From assembly GCA_949752795.1 (NCBI GenBank), contig OX457058.1, positions 154,390,353 to 154,454,352 on the forward strand: DNA of 64,000 nt, written 5' to 3'. Shown in pieces: positions 10,602 through 23,099 of the stretch (within the stretch, counting starts at the first letter, position 1; every line of letters starts with the position of its first letter). The notes below the pieces were generated by a model. It was not told the origin of the DNA and ran no database searches. It saw nothing but the letters and a program-made list of their open reading frames with translations. The position numbers were made by a program, and so were the translations under genes. The stretch comes from Hyperoodon ampullatus. Its lineage: Eukaryota > Chordata > Mammalia > Artiodactyla > Ziphiidae.

Positions 10602-10815
10602 CTTTTTTTTTTTTTTTTTTTGCGGTACGCGGGCCTCTCACTGTTGTGGCCTCTCCCATTGCGGAGCACAGGCTCCAGACATACAGGCTCAGCGGCCATG
10701 GTTCACGGGCCCAGCCGCTCCGCGGCATGTGGGATCCTCCCGGACCGGGGCACGAACCCGTGTCCCCTGCATCGGCAGGCGGACTCTCAACCACTGCGCC
10801 ACCAGGGAAGCCCCC
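10602..10815 (-). mobile_element. CHR-2-type SINE at the same target as its neighbour
   Basis: Minus-orientation CHR-2. It lies between the second (10587-10601) and third (10816-10829) copies of GGGTACTTTTCTTT, so it inserted at a target-site duplication already made by the older SINE. Confidence 0.93.
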
Positions 10816-10829
10816 GGGTACTTTTCTTT

Positions 10830-11560
10830 ACACTAGCTTTTTTCTCTCTATAAAAAAATGTGAACACAGACGTAAAGAGAGAAAAAGTGAAAAGTTCTTC
10901 TTTCTTCCCGTCTCTCACCAATACCCCTGCTTCCTTAGCAGTAACGTATATTAGCAGTTGGCTGTATATCATCCCAGACCTTTTCTGGGCATTTACACAC
11001 ACACACACACACACACACCCATGTGTGTATGATGGCAGGATGTTTGTTTTTCTTTGCTTTTACATAAATGGAATCAAGCCGACCATATTGTCCTGCAACT
11101 TCTCCCCCATAACAATATATCTTGGACATTCTTTTCATGACCACATATATGGAGCATCCTCGCCTGCTGTTGCTTTTTCTTTTTTTTCTAATTTCTGCAT
11201 AGTATTGCATGTGCGAATGTAACACAGTTGATTCAACCACCCCCTTTCCACTCACTCCCTCACTCAGGGTCCCTGTTGCGGCCCGACTCTGGGGGCGTTT
11301 GTGGTAAGTGGTACTGCTGCACAGCCCAGGGGACCCCATCGCGCTCAGGCTGCAGCCACCCCTCCCACCTCCCATGAACAGATTTTTTTCCCCATGCAAA
11401 CAATTCTACAACCAGCACCCTTGCCCATGCCTCTTGGTGCACACATACAAGTATTTCTGTGGGTGTGGATACCTCGAGTGGGTAGAAGTGTGTGCCCTGC
11501 CAAGGTGTGGGAGGGTGCTGACAGCCTCCTCTGCCCCCGTCCCCCCAGCACATATCCATC
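10830..11560 (-). mobile_element. Ancient LINE-derived stretch
   Basis: The order of phrases 'tacataaatggaatca', 'acaatatatcttggacattc', 'tgcatagtattgcatg', 'acaagtatttctgtggg' and 'cgagtgggtagaagtg' follows a mammal-wide degenerate LINE repeat. The subfamily is uncertain. A CA microsatellite is embedded. Confidence 0.5.
10994..11018 (+). repeat. (CA)n microsatellite
   Basis: About 12 CA units within the LINE-derived stretch. Confidence 0.95.
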
Positions 11561-12455
11561 ACTGGCTGCTGGCTGGGCCGACGCTTCCAGGAAATCAATT
11601 GCAAAGACTGAGGATTGTCAGCGGCTCACACGCTGGGGGCCATCCAGGGAGTAGATGAAATTGTAGGAGAAAATCCTAGCCGGCTCCAGACCGCTCGTAA
11701 TGGAGACCCCTTGGTGACCTTTCTGGAGAAGTTAAAAGCACACAGGCAGACCCACTCACCCTCCATCATCCACCACCAGTCCACCTGCCGGGAGCACAGC
11801 CCTCTGTCCTTGGAGAAGCTGCTCCTCATTAGCAGGCCTGGTGGGAAGGGGGAGGCTGGTCCAGGGCCCAGGCCGCCGCTGTGCAGGCAAGGAGGCCAGC
11901 GGGGGCACCTGCTTCCCTGGAGGGTGAACCCAGTGGACCACAGGGCCCTTAGCTGCTCAAGGTCAAGGTACCTGCCCCCTTCCGCCGCCCCCTAGAGAGA
12001 CCATCTGGCAGCCAGGCAGCGATCCTCCAGTGATTCCCCTCCACCCAGTCCCCAGGCCAACGGATCCTGCAGCTGCATTCAGCCCTCCTTCCTCCCTCTG
12101 TTCAAACAGAGGTGCCGGCACCGTGGCCTCAGTTCTTATTATCCAGCTTGACAGCCTTGCCCTGCACCTCCGGGAGGAGGAGGGGACCTCTGAGCGCAGT
12201 GCCGGTGAAGGAGGTGCTGGTGGGCGAATCCAACATTTTCCTTACCCGGGAGGGTGACCTGAGCCTTTACCTGGTTTCACAGCAGCTAGGTTCATAATTC
12301 CTCACCCTCCACCCCTCATCCCCGTTCCTCCCCTTCCTGATTCCACCCACCCACACCCACACCTGGCCCCGCACAGCCCAGCCATAGCTGTGAACGTGGG
12401 GAAATACGCAGTCGTTTTCTGTACGCAGCTGTCTCCCAGCTCTCCAGGCCTATTT
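11561..12455. other. Intergenic, nothing recognised
   Basis: GC-rich unique-looking sequence with several overlapping open frames on both strands; none has homology I recognise. Confidence 0.5.
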
Positions 12456-12459
12456 ACCT

Positions 12460-12705
12460 GATAATGACTTAAAAAATAACTCTAGCTACATCTATTGGGC
12501 AGTGTGCCAAGTGCTTTATGTATATATCTGACTTAATTTTCGCAAACTCTACATGGTAGATACTGCTAATGATGTACAGGTGGGGAAATGGAGGCTCAGA
12601 GAGGTTAAGCAACTTGATTCAGGTCATACAGCCAGTGAATGCTAGAGCCAGGACTGGAAACCAGGTCCCCATCATTCTCCAAGGCTATGAGCTTAACGGT
12701 TGTGC
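12460..12705 (-). mobile_element. MIR remnant
   Basis: Reverse MIR phrases are clear: 'gtgccaagtgctttatgta', 'gacttaattttcgcaaac', 'ggaggctcagagaggttaagc', 'gtcatacagccagtgaa'. Confidence 0.8.
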
Positions 12706-12719
12706 TACACTGGCTCCCA

Positions 12720-13384
12720 CTTACTTCATTTCATTCCTTCTTCTGGGTTGTCCCAAGGACCGGGTTGAGCTGGCCAATTCTCCAGGCTGCCCCCCAGACT
12801 GGGTGGGGCTGCGGCTTCCGGTCCCTGGAGCTGTGTGGGTTCCTGGCCGAGGAAAGACCCTCACATCTCCTCCGTGTCCAGATTCTCCGACTCTCTCATG
12901 AGCACACCCAGGCCCCCTCCAGGCCAGTAAAAACTGACAGCCCACCCTGCCTGCCAGGAAACGCTTTGGCTGGCCTGGCCAGCTCAGCCTGAGGACGGTG
13001 GAACTCCCTCCTGGGAGCACCTCACCACCTGGACCCGGGCAGGGGCTGGTTTCAGGGCTGCCCATCCGCAAGCAGGCTGGGAGGCGGGAGAGGGAGGCAG
13101 CCCCCATTCCAGAGGGGGTCTTGCTGCCCTCGTGTGGCCTGGGCCCACAGCCCTGCACCTCCCTCCTCCCTCCTTCCTCCTTGCTGTTCTCCAGCCTTCC
13201 CAGCTGCCAAGAACCCACACCCAGTCCCAGCCCCGGTGCAAGTGCCCAGGTTATTTTGCGGCTGAGGAGAGGGAGGCACAAAGGCCAGGGAAATTCGCAA
13301 CCACCAGTTCGTACCCCAGAGCCAATAACATCGATGGAGGTGAAGTTTACGTATCTGTTGACCTGAAAAGATGTCCTAGTATAT
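12720..13384. other. Intergenic GC-rich stretch, no gene
   Basis: The longest open frame here (186 codons, minus strand 12721-13281) is low-complexity Gly/Pro/Arg. It has no recognisable domain or codon signature, so I treat it as chance in GC-rich DNA. Confidence 0.5.
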
Positions 13385-13620
13385 TGCGCTGTTAAAAAAA
13401 AGGGGGTGGGGCGGGAAGAAAGCAGGTTTTAAAGCTGTGTACAGTAAGAGAACATTTTATTAATTAAACAAAAGTATTCTGTATGTAACTAATGATAGAA
13501 AGAGGATATTTGCCAAGATGTTAACAGGTGATTTTTGTTTTCTTCTCTTGGCTTATCTGCGTTTTCTATTTTTTTCAATGGACAGCAATTACCCAGATAA
13601 TTTTAAAAAGCAATAAAAAT
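13385..13620 (+). mobile_element. Old L1 (L1M-like) 3' end
   Basis: AT-rich text with 'gatgttaacaggtgatttttgttttcttctctt', read in pieces, and 'ttttctatttttttcaatgg' resembles the 3' UTR of old mammalian L1, ending near an AATAAAAATAAA tail at about 13612. Confidence 0.45.
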
Positions 13621-15360
13621 AAACCAATCCCAGACTGATTGTACATCTTCCTGTCCTCCCTTCCCCCAACAGCTCTCCAAAAAATAATCACAGATCCATA
13701 TTCCTGGACCTTCCTTTCTCTCTCCTGTCATTTCTACATCTCAGTCGGCGTGTGTTGGTTGGAGGTGGGGGGAGGATTCCTACCTGCTCCAGGGAGCCTT
13801 CCCCTGACTAATGGGAGGTGTGAAGGCTCCTTTGCCCAGGGGGCTTTTTCTCTGACCCAGCTCTGCCCAAATGCACAGTGCCCCGAGGTCCTCTTCCCTC
13901 CCTCTGGGGCCTTTTCACGGAAGAGGAAATGCTCTGCTTTCTACTGCATTGTTTGCTCCTGCAGGCTGAGCCGACTTCCCTGAGGCTGAGATGCTCAGAG
14001 GCAGCCCAACCCTCCATCACATGGACTGGAGCCCCAGGGCAAATGGTTCCACTGTCGAGAGGTGATTATGGCAAAATGAAGATTGAGGGAAGAGAAGTGA
14101 CAGAAGCTCCTGATCATCAGAAAAGAAAGAGCAGTGCTTCAGGAGAGGGCTACGCTGCCCCTTCCAGAAGGACCTGAGGAAACTAGGAAGGAGGTGGGAA
14201 CGGAGGTTCCTGAGCATTTACTATGTCCACACGGTGGACCCTCCAAAGGCATGCCCTTGCCCCTCACTTTGTGCGGATGAGGCCACCGAGGCAGAAAAGC
14301 GCCTGGGCCTTAGCTTCCTGCATCTCTGGTGATTCACGCCACTGTGTCTCACGACAGAGTAGGCTCCTGCAAAGGTCTCTGGATGGAGAAATTAGTGTTG
14401 GTGGGCAGTGTCTTCTCCCACCCACCCCCGCCGTGTTAGCCACTGCCCAGGCTCCCCAAGAGCCATAGACACCCCTCTGCTCAGGAGCAGCAGCTGGGAC
14501 CAAGCACTGTCCCCCCAGGGGCCGGCCCCCTGAGCGCCTGCTAGTTTAATGATGAAGGTTGCTAATGTCATGGTTCTGGCCATTAGAATAGCAGCCATCA
14601 GAAAGGCAGCCTAGAGGGCCCAGAGAGCTAGCCGGCAACCCAACAGAACCTGGGGTTCAAGGGAAAGGAGCAGCGGACCTTTAGTGTCACCCTGAACCCC
14701 CGACCTTCAAATCACATCCCCTGAGGTGGCCATCCCCAGAGACTCAGGAACCAGGCTCGCATCCCTGCCAAGCCTCCACACACAGGACAAATGTGGCAGT
14801 TTGCACACCTAACTGGGAGGCAGGAGACCCTCCCTGGTACTCTTTGAGCTCTGCACCTAGCCACCTGGGTCATCTAGGCCAAGTCACTCCTCACCACCAC
14901 ACCTCCCCTTCTACCTACACGGTGTTGTGGCGTTAAGAAGGGCTTCTAAGGGTGCTGCTGAAGAACGCTCAGCCCCTGGCGGCGTCTCCTCCCTTACTGG
15001 GGGTCTGGTAATGAGTTCCATGCTCTGAGCATCTCGGTTTGTGGACAGGTAGTCGAAGCGTGATTGATAGCGACACCCCGTGGACACAATGGGTAACTGC
15101 AGCCACCTGGACGGAAGCCACAGGACGACATTCAACTGTCTTCATTATGTGGAGAGGAGCTGATTGCAATTAATCACACTCATCACCTTTCACAGGGAGC
15201 TGTCTTAGAGCTGAAAAAGAATCCTTCCCCAAACCAGAAAACAACCCTCCAGCCACACATTTCCATCAGCCTCCAGCTACACACCTGTTTCGTTTCAACG
15301 TGTCCCTTTTCAAATATTGACCTGATAGAAGTATCTAGTGGCCATGGAGGGAGAGTAATG
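13621..15360. other. Intergenic, no gene
   Basis: I recognise no repeat over most of this span. The patch at about 15150-15180 (GATTGCAATTAATCAC) is homeodomain-like in otherwise unique sequence. Confidence 0.45.
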
Positions 15361-15369
15361 TCAACAATA

Positions 15370-15561
15370 ATATTAATAGAGGAAATATGTAAAGGGCTGT
15401 TTACTTTTGCCATGAATTTCATGCATTATGTCATTTAATCTTTCCAGCAAACCGTGCAGGTATGTGCTCTTACCCCCAACATTCAGAGGAGGAATCAGAC
15501 ACTTGGAGCGTAAGGGGAAGCTAAGTTTCAAACCTGGGCAATCTGACATCAGACTCCATTC
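15370..15561 (-). mobile_element. MIR remnant truncated by a SINE
   Basis: Reverse MIR wording 'attatgtcatttaatctttccag', 'gaggaggaatcagacacttgga' and 'gggcaatctgacatcagactcc' ends where the CHR-2 copy begins. Confidence 0.7.
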
Positions 15562-15777
15562 TTTTTTTTTTTTTTTTTTTTTTTTGTGGTACGTGGGCCT
15601 CTCACTGTTGTGGCCTCTCCTGTTGTGGAGCACAGGCTCCGGACGCGCAGGCCCAGTGGCCATGGCTCACGGGCCCAGCCGCTCCGCGGCATGTGGGATC
15701 TTCCCGGACTGGGACATGAACCCGTGTCCCCTGCATTGGCAGGCGGACTCTCAACCACTGCGCCACCAGGGAAGCCC
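15562..15777 (-). mobile_element. CHR-2-type SINE
   Basis: Minus-orientation copy flanked by AGACTCCATTC and AGACCCCATTC (one mismatch), which places it in the end of a MIR. Confidence 0.93.
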
Positions 15778-15999
15778 AGACCCCATTCTCTTTAAACACC
15801 AGTCTGTGCAACCTTACTTCCCCCAGTGTCTACCCACCATGGTAATCCCTCGAGGCTGGAGAAAAATCCCAATTCCTAGGGCACCAGCTTAAATCCTCAG
15901 ACTGGATGCCCCCGAGTCACCCTCTGGGGCAGTGAGAGGCACGTGGACATGAGGGGCTTTAGGGTTCAATAGGCCTGGGTTGGGGTCCCAGCTCAGTCC

Positions 16000-16145
16000 C
16001 TCATTAGCTATGTGACCTTGGGCTTAGTCCTGAATTTCACTCTCCTGAACTGCCAAATGTGCGTAATAATCCCTTGCCTTGGAGGGTGCTGTGAAGGTGA
16101 GAGAAATCATTTGGTGCTGAGTGGATGCTCCAGAAATGGTGGCTA
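16000..16145 (+). mobile_element. MIR remnant
   Basis: Plus-strand MIR with 'cagctcagtccctcattagct', 'tgtgaccttgggct' and 'gtgcgtaataatcccttgcctt'. Confidence 0.7.
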
Positions 16146-16805
16146 CTCTTATCTGCAGGGTGGGTGCGCCCGTTGACCTTGGGAGGAGCCAGCCTGGAAG
16201 ATTTCTGTAGGTGGCAAATTCTAGTTCAGCCTCTTTAGAAAATACCACCACAAAGAAGGGCTAGGATGAAGGTGAGGGCCAGCTTTCTCACCCTTAGGCT
16301 TGTCCCATTTCGGAGGGAGCAGCTCATGGTCATGGTTCAAAGGATCCCCGAAGGGACTGACTTAACCAAGTTGGCAGAGCAGACACAAGATCCTGTGACT
16401 TTGGGCCCAATCTTTCCTCAGAGACCTCATTATGCAAAGAACAGTGTCCCGGCAGGATTCAGGTCCATGCCTCTTAGGTATCTGCAGAGACTCTGGTGCC
16501 ATGAACCAGCCAATGCCGCATTTGTGGTACTTTGTTACGGCAGCCCTAAGAAACTAACATGGTCATGAGAGATATTGTGACTTCCCCATTGCTCTCCCTT
16601 GAACCACTCATCCTGGGGGAAGCCAGCTGCTATGTCATGAGGCTACTCAAGCAGACCTATGAGAGGTCCGCGTGGCAAGGATCTGAGGCCTTCCGTTGAA
16701 GGCAGCACCAGCTTGGCACCCTGTGGGTGAGCCTCCTTGGAAGCGGACCCGACAGCCCCAGTCAAATCTTCAGATGACTGCAGCCCTCCTAAGAAGCCTG
16801 GAGCC

Positions 16806-16950
16806 TGGGATTTCCCTGGAGGTCCAGTGGTTAAGACTCTGCACTTACACTGCAGGGGGCATGGGTTTGATCCCTCATCAGGGAACTAAGATCCTGCATC
16901 CTGTGAGGTGCAGCCAAACAAAACAAAACAAACAAACAAAAAAACCACAA
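16806..16950 (+). mobile_element. Older tRNA-derived SINE
   Basis: It starts TGGGATTTCCCTGGAGGTCC and has an A-rich CAAA-type tail. The perfect 15-bp duplication AAGAAGCCTGGAGCC flanks it at 16791-16805 and 16951-16965. Confidence 0.92.
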
Positions 16951-17144
16951 AAGAAGCCTGGAGCCAGAACAGTCAGTTAAACCTTTCCCCAGTTCCTGGC
17001 CTACAGAAACTGTGAGATCATAGATGTTTATTATTGTTTGAAGCTACTAAGTATTGGAGTAATCTGTTATACAGCAATAGCTACCTAATACTCATATTTA
17101 TCATATTGGGGCCCCAGTATAACCTGAAACAGAGAGAGCTGCAT

Positions 17145-17349
17145 TTTTTTTTTTTTTTGCGGTACGCAGGCCTCTCACTGTTGCGGCCTCTCCCGTTGCG
17201 GAGCACAGGCTCTGGACATGCAGGCTCAGCGGCCATGGCTCATGGGCCCAGCCGCTCCGCAGCATGTGGGATCCTCCCGGACCCGGGCACGAACCCACGT
17301 CCCCTGCATCGGCAGGCGGACCCCGAACCACTGCGCCAGCAGGGAAGCC
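17145..17349 (-). mobile_element. CHR-2-type SINE
   Basis: Minus orientation. GAGAGCTGCATTTT on the left and GAGAACTGCATTTT on the right form a duplication with one mismatch. It lacks a few bases at the head (ends GCCAGCAGGGAAGCC). Confidence 0.92.
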
Positions 17350-17359
17350 TGAGAACTGC

Positions 17360-19043
17360 ATTTTTTAATCCTCATACATCACTTGAAATGGATCAGGGGC
17401 CCCAGCGCCATTCTCTCTGGGGATGTTTCCAACACTGGGCTCCACAGGTGTCTCTGTTATTCATTTCCCCGTGAGCACCTTCCATGTGCCAGACACTGTG
17501 TTACCGGCTGCGGCTATAGATGTGAACAGTCATGTTCATGGCCAGTGGCCATTATGACCATAGGTCTGCTAGTAGACAGATATGTGAAAAAGGACCGCAC
17601 TCGTCTGCAGAGGCAGGAGGAGGAGGGGGCGTTGAGACGCTGAAAGAAGCCTTCAGTGGCGTGACCCTGCAGAGGCAGGAAGAGAGCCAGGCTCAAGGGT
17701 CCACAAGAGCAGTGGTAGGTAGAGGGAACTAGAATCCAGACTCCCCACTTCACGGCCTTCTCCCCTGTGTCTGTCTGTTCTGTGTCTCTCTTATAAAGAT
17801 ACCAGTCATTGGATTTAGGGCCTGAGCTAACCCATTACAACCCGTAATTACATCTGCGAAGACCCTACTCCCAAATAAGGTCACCTTCACAGGTATGAGG
17901 CAGGGTTAGGACTTCAATATGTACCTTCTGGGGTACACAGTTGGCCCACAACAATGACCTAGCCTTGGAAGTCACATACCATCGTTTCTTCAGTAGCAAG
18001 TGGTTACAAGGGTCAGCCCTGTTTAGGGCAGGAGGAGACCACACAGAGGGTGAACATCAGTAGGTGAGGATAACGGGAGGTCATCTTGGAGGCTGGCTCC
18101 CAGGAGATCAGATGGCAATCTGAGCATGAGACCCACCCTCAGGCACAGTATTCACAAAGGAAACAATGGAGAACCAGTTGCACAGCACTTAGGCCCCCCC
18201 ATACAGTCAAGAATATAAAAGGGGAAGAGTGTGGGGAACAGAAGGGTCTGGAAATAGAAATCGTCCAAGAGAGTAAAGCTATGTGGAGAGCTCCACCTCC
18301 ATCTCAAGTCTTGTGATGGGGGCTTCCATAAAGCCATTCACAGCCATCGGCCCCCAAGGCCTGGGCCAAGAGGACGGGCTGCACTGGGATTGGTCAGGGG
18401 CCCTGTGAGTGCTTCCTGAGGCCTCTGGGGAGAGAGGGCTGGCGTGGCGTCATTTTAAGTCCTGTAGCACTTCCTAATGGGCAGGAAGAAGGTGGAAGGG
18501 GATGTTGGATTCTTGGGGCTGAAGATGAGGTCACCAGCCGTTACCCGGAGGAGAGACGAAGATCAGGAACCTCAGCAGAGAGCCTCAGAGACGGGAACCT
18601 CTGTAGAACCCAGGGGAGCCCCCGGGAAACAGCGTTCACCATCTGTCAGGCCCAGAGGGCTGGCAATTTTGCAGTCATATAAGAATTGCCCTATTCCTCT
18701 GTTCCCTCACTTCTTCTCTCCGCTCACCCCTCCCCCTTAGACCCTGCAAGCATCAGCCTGTGGGGAGCAGAGGTGGTCAGGTGAGAAAATAGACAAAAGC
18801 CTCCCACAGCCCAGTCCCTGAAGGCCGGCACCCCAACTCCAGACCTTGGAGCAGAAGGAGGAAGATTGGTCTCTGAAGGAAGATGAACGTGTCAGGTCCT
18901 ATCTATAACCAGCTGCTTTAGACCTCTAAATCGATCGTGGATTTTACGACGTAGAATGACCATACCTGAGCCTGACCAGGAGAGACATGGGGTCAGCTGG
19001 GCTTTCATCCAAGGGGGGTGAAGGGGAAATGCCTCCTTCATGG
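17360..19043. other. Intergenic, no gene; possible LTR remnant
   Basis: About 17780-17960 has MLT1-like phrases ('ttataaagataccagtcattgga', 'ctcccaaataaggtcacc') and may be an old LTR piece. The rest has no recognisable content. Confidence 0.4.
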
Positions 19044-19058
19044 AAAAGTTCAAGTGGA

Positions 19059-19148
19059 GGGAATTCCCTGGCGGTCCAGTGATTAAGACTCCGCGCTTTC
19101 ACTGCCGAGGGCTAAGATCCCACAAGTGGCATGGCTTGGCCAAAAAAA
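19059..19148 (+). mobile_element. Short tRNA-derived SINE
   Basis: A 90-bp, 5'-head-containing copy (GGAATTCCCTGGCGGTCCAG) with an A-tail. The perfect 15-bp duplication AAAAGTTCAAGTGGA is at 19044-19058 and 19149-19163. Confidence 0.93.
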
Positions 19149-19741
19149 AAAAGTTCAAGTGGACAGTGAGAGGCACAAACTGAGCTGCATTTTGATTACA
19201 TCCCATGTTCAGGGATTGGTTTCACTGAGCTTTAGCTTTCTCAAGGCAAGTTGGGCCTTATATTCCCCACTCTTGTCACCCCTGGGGCACAGCCTTGATC
19301 CACATGGAAGTTCCTGGAGAAAAGCCCGTCTCAGCTTTTGTCCAAAACTGAGGAATGTTTACTCATTTTTCCTTCCTATTGTCTGGAAATGACACCAAGA
19401 ACAGGGGGGAAAATAAAAAAGGACAACTTGTCCCCGTGCAAAACACCCACACCCTCTGAACTCTTCACCCTGCTGTGTTCTGACTTCACCCTGGGATGGA
19501 GAGGTGTGGTATGAGGTTGGCAGAAAGGTTCCTGGGAGGATATGCTTGGCCTGGGCACAAAAGCTGTTTTTCTGAAAGCTTTGTGCACTTCAACTAAGTG
19601 AGGGAGAGGTCTGAGCAAAGACAGGAGACAGCATCAGGGGAGAAAGTTCTGCTAAAAAAAATTTAAATTCCCCAGGGATGTTGGAGCTGTGATCTGATCA
19701 GTCCTTTAAGTGTCTTGTTATTATTGAAAAAAAGAAGGTTG

Positions 19742-20045
19742 GGGCTTCCCTGGTGGCGCAGTGGTTAAGAATCCACCTGCCAATGCAGGGGACACAGGTT
19801 CGAGCCCTGGTCCGGGAAGATCCCACATGCCGTGGAGGAACTAAGCCTGTGCGCCACAACTACTGAAGCCTGTGCGCCTAGATCCTGTGCCTCACAGCAT
19901 GAGAAGCCACCACAATGAAAAGCCCGTGCACCACAGCGAAGAGTAGCCTCCGCTCGCCGCAATTAGAAAAAGCCTGCACACAGCAACAAAGACCCAACGC
20001 AGCCAAAAATAAAAAATAAATAAATAAATTTATGAAGAAGAAGAA
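19742..20045 (+). mobile_element. CHR-1-type SINE
   Basis: Full-length plus-orientation copy from GGGCTTCCCTGGTGGCGCAG through the long body to a (TAAA)n tail and a GAA-repeat junction. Flanking AAGAAGGTTG/AAGAAGGCTG looks like the target duplication. Confidence 0.93.
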
Positions 20046-20816
20046 GAAGAAGGCTGCCTGTGAGTCTCTCCTCTCTCACTGTCCTTGCACCAAGCTTGGG
20101 ACCAAAGCTTCCTTCCTTCTTTAGGAGTCAGGCTCTGAAAAGAAGGGCCCTTGAGGTTAGCACTAGGACCGGGCAGAAGCTGGGGCTCTGCAGCAAGAGT
20201 CCAAGCTCTTCAGCTCACAGGCCTGCAGATCAGACACCCACCAGGAAGGTTCCAGCTCCCAGCAAGGATCCAGCCGAGCAGAGGCATGGGCTGGAATACA
20301 AGTGGGGATGAAAGCCTGGAAAGCAGGGGCATTCCACAGTCAGCACTTCTAGAAAAGCCTGTCTTCCCCAGCACAGAGGCTGCAGGGAGTAGCGACTCTG
20401 GCTCTCTCTATTTCAATAAAAGCATTTATCGGGCTGATGCTGTCAGTGATATTTCAGGACCTAAACAAGCCTAGTTTTTCACAGTCTGTAGGACAGGGGG
20501 CTCCTAACACTCTTTAAAAGATGCTAGACCCTAAATAAAATCCCTTGTCATCAGGCCACCCATCTCTCTCTCCCCCAGGCCCTGGTGCCAAGAAACAGTC
20601 ACAAGCCCCCATCAGCCGATAGCAGCACTCTTGGATCAGTTTCCCGAAGAGCTTAATCACGAACAAATTGCTGTCACTTGGCCTGGAGCTGAGAAGCCCA
20701 GGAGAGTCTCAGGATGAGGTCTTTCCTGGTGAGAACATAGCCCTTCTGGGAGCCTCTCTTCCCCAGTGCATGTTTGCACTGGGGAGTAACTCCAGAGCAC
20801 TGAGTGCCGTGTGGGG
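20046..20816. other. Intergenic, nothing recognised
   Basis: No repeat, splice structure or gene family was identified. Confidence 0.45.
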
Positions 20817-20820
20817 TTAG

Positions 20821-21043
20821 CAGGGCTTTTCAACTTCAGCACTAATGGCATTTGGGCTGGACAGTTCTTTGTTGTGGGGGTGGTCCTGTGCCTTGTAGGA
20901 TATTTAGGACGATGCCTGGCCTCCATCCACAAGATGCCAGTAGCATCCCCTCCCCACTCCTCCTCCATCGTGACAATCAGAACTGCCTCTACACATTGCC
21001 AAATGTCCTCAGGGCCAAAATCATTCCCGGTTGAGAAGCACTG
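20821..21043 (-). mobile_element. MER20-type hAT fossil
   Basis: It reads CAGGGCTTTTCAAC, 'agttctttgttgtgggggt', 'cttgtaggatatttagga', 'tgccagtagcatcccct', 'cattgccaaatgtcctc' and 'cggttgagaagcactg', the reverse form of MER20 at near full length. Confidence 0.85.
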
Positions 21044-21049
21044 GCTAGG

Positions 21050-23095
21050 AGCAGTGCTCATTCCATGACTAGACAGCTAAGGAGATCCAGGGTAGAGCTG
21101 GGCCACCCATATCTCAAGGGAATTTTCACTCCAGGAAAAAAGAGACCAAATGTACATGGCCCTTGTAACAGTTAGTGCTCTGTTGGATGCAACTCTAAAT
21201 GACTTACCAAGGGTGAGGGGTGGATGCTGTCTCTTGTAACTGAGAAGACCAGGGATTTAGGCACATTGCTGGCTCAGGCCCAGCTTGAACCAGGACTCAA
21301 GCAATATCACCAGGACTTGATTCTGGATTCTGCTTTTCTCCAGCTTTGGAATTCTTGTAGGGGCAAGATGGCTGCCAGCGCTCCAGTCCTATACCTTCCT
21401 AGGTTGGCGACTTGTGGAAGAAAAAATGGGAAGTGTTTTCCTTTCTACAGTCCTAGCGAAAGCGTCATTGCATTTTCTTGGCTCCCATTTGGTCAAGAGT
21501 CCGTCACCAAGCAAAAGCAAAACACCATGGCCAGGGAATGTGCTGGCCTAGTTGGCCAGGCTGTAGTTGCATGCCCACCTCTGGATCTAGGAGCACAGTC
21601 AACTCTGCATACAGGGCACCAAAGATGGAAATGTGAGGTTTCCCAAGAGGAAAATCAGGGTACAACTACCAGGGGACAGGTGAAAGGATTCCAGATGACA
21701 AAAAGCTACAGGTCGCTACCACAGTCTAGACCAAAAAGAAGTTCAGAAGCTCATCCATCAAGGTGAGAGGTAATAAGAGTGTAAGGAGGACTTCAATGAA
21801 TGGCAGTACAAAGGCTGTGCCATGACTGTCCAAGTCAACCTCCAGGTGACAAACAAAACCCTCTTAGGTGTCTCTAGGACAAACTAGCAACTGACATGAT
21901 TCATTCAATTGCTGCCTGAAATGGAGACCACAAGAGTTTCACCAAGATCCTTCCCCCCTTCTTCCATAGTAACATATTTGCAGTTGGGCCCATAGCTGCC
22001 CAGCTGGGCACAGCATTTCCCAGCCTCCCTTGCAGTTAGGTGTGACCATGAGACTAAGTAAACACTACAGGAACAGAAGAGATGGCCAGACCTATGCCTT
22101 AAGATAGTGGGTGTCTCATCCACACTCTTTCTCCTTCCCTAGAACCAGAACATGAACTTTCCTGAGGCCCAGGGTTTGACCACACAAGAGAGGATGATGC
22201 CTTAAGGGATGACAGAGGAAAATGCAGAGGAATCTGGATCCCTGAATGACCAGGGGGAGCGGAGCCTCCTGCTAGCCTGGAATGGGTACCTCAGGTGAAA
22301 AAGAAAGAAATGTCTGTCTTTTCTAAGCCACTAAATTGTTGCATTTCCTCTATTTTAAGATGCAAGTTTTTTTCATATTCTAATATCTCCAAAATCCATG
22401 ACACCATTGGCCAGGCAGTGGCCACCCTTAAGTCAGGCCCCAGGAAAATATTTTTGTGAGGCTCTTGTCTATATAAACAAATTAAAATTAACATATAAAA
22501 ATTCATAAGTTCATGCGAGATATAGTGATTTATCAATGAAGATTCAGAATAACGGGTAGAGAAGAGCTGCTTATGTATTTATTTATTGTCTCATCAATGC
22601 ACATGAAGATTCTTCTTCCAGGCCAGACACCATCTCTTCCTGTTTAGATCCAGAAATCTATCTCTTCATAATTTCAGGTCTCCCACCAGGAGAAAATAGT
22701 AGTGATACATCATTATGTTGACTAAATACTGGACACATAATATTATTTTTTTCAGAACAGAGTGACAAAGTTCTATGTCAGCCTTCACTTGCCTTTTTTG
22801 CTGCCATTGACCATCTGATATTTATTGAGGTTTCGTCTCCATTCTGGAAATTGCATAATGTGTGGAAGTGATATTCTGTGCTCATTTGATAGAGATCCTA
22901 TGTGTTTCTGGTCCCTGATACCCTCGTTGGCCAACGCTAATGTTGAAAGGGATTTTTAAACAAGTAACAGTGATAACAGAACATTTGGGTTTTGAATTTA
23001 GAATATATTTAGACCATAAAAGCTAGTTTCTACAGTTTCTTTCACCACTTGAAGAAGGTGTAAAGTGAGTTGCTTACTTGCTTTCCAGACCTTGG
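21050..23095. other. Intergenic; possible old LTR-like repeat around 21.9-22.35 kb
   Basis: About 21950-22350 has phrases of an ancient mammal-wide LTR-type repeat ('ttgcagttaggtgtgaccatgagactaag', 'ctaagccactaaattgttgcat', read in pieces). The rest is AT-rich without recognisable genes. Confidence 0.35.
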
Positions 23096-23099
23096 GCAG

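Noticed and set aside
12721..13281. 186-codon minus-strand open frame
   Set aside because: GC-rich, low-complexity Gly/Pro/Arg content, no domain, and comparable frames exist on the opposite strand.
19742..19830. tRNA-like sequence with internal promoter boxes
   Set aside because: It is the tRNA-derived head of a SINE, repeated many times in the window, and has no tRNA acceptor-stem pairing expected of a real tRNA gene.
21224..21766. 180-codon plus-strand open frame
   Set aside because: No recognisable domain, no splice context, and it lies in repeat-like sequence; most likely chance.
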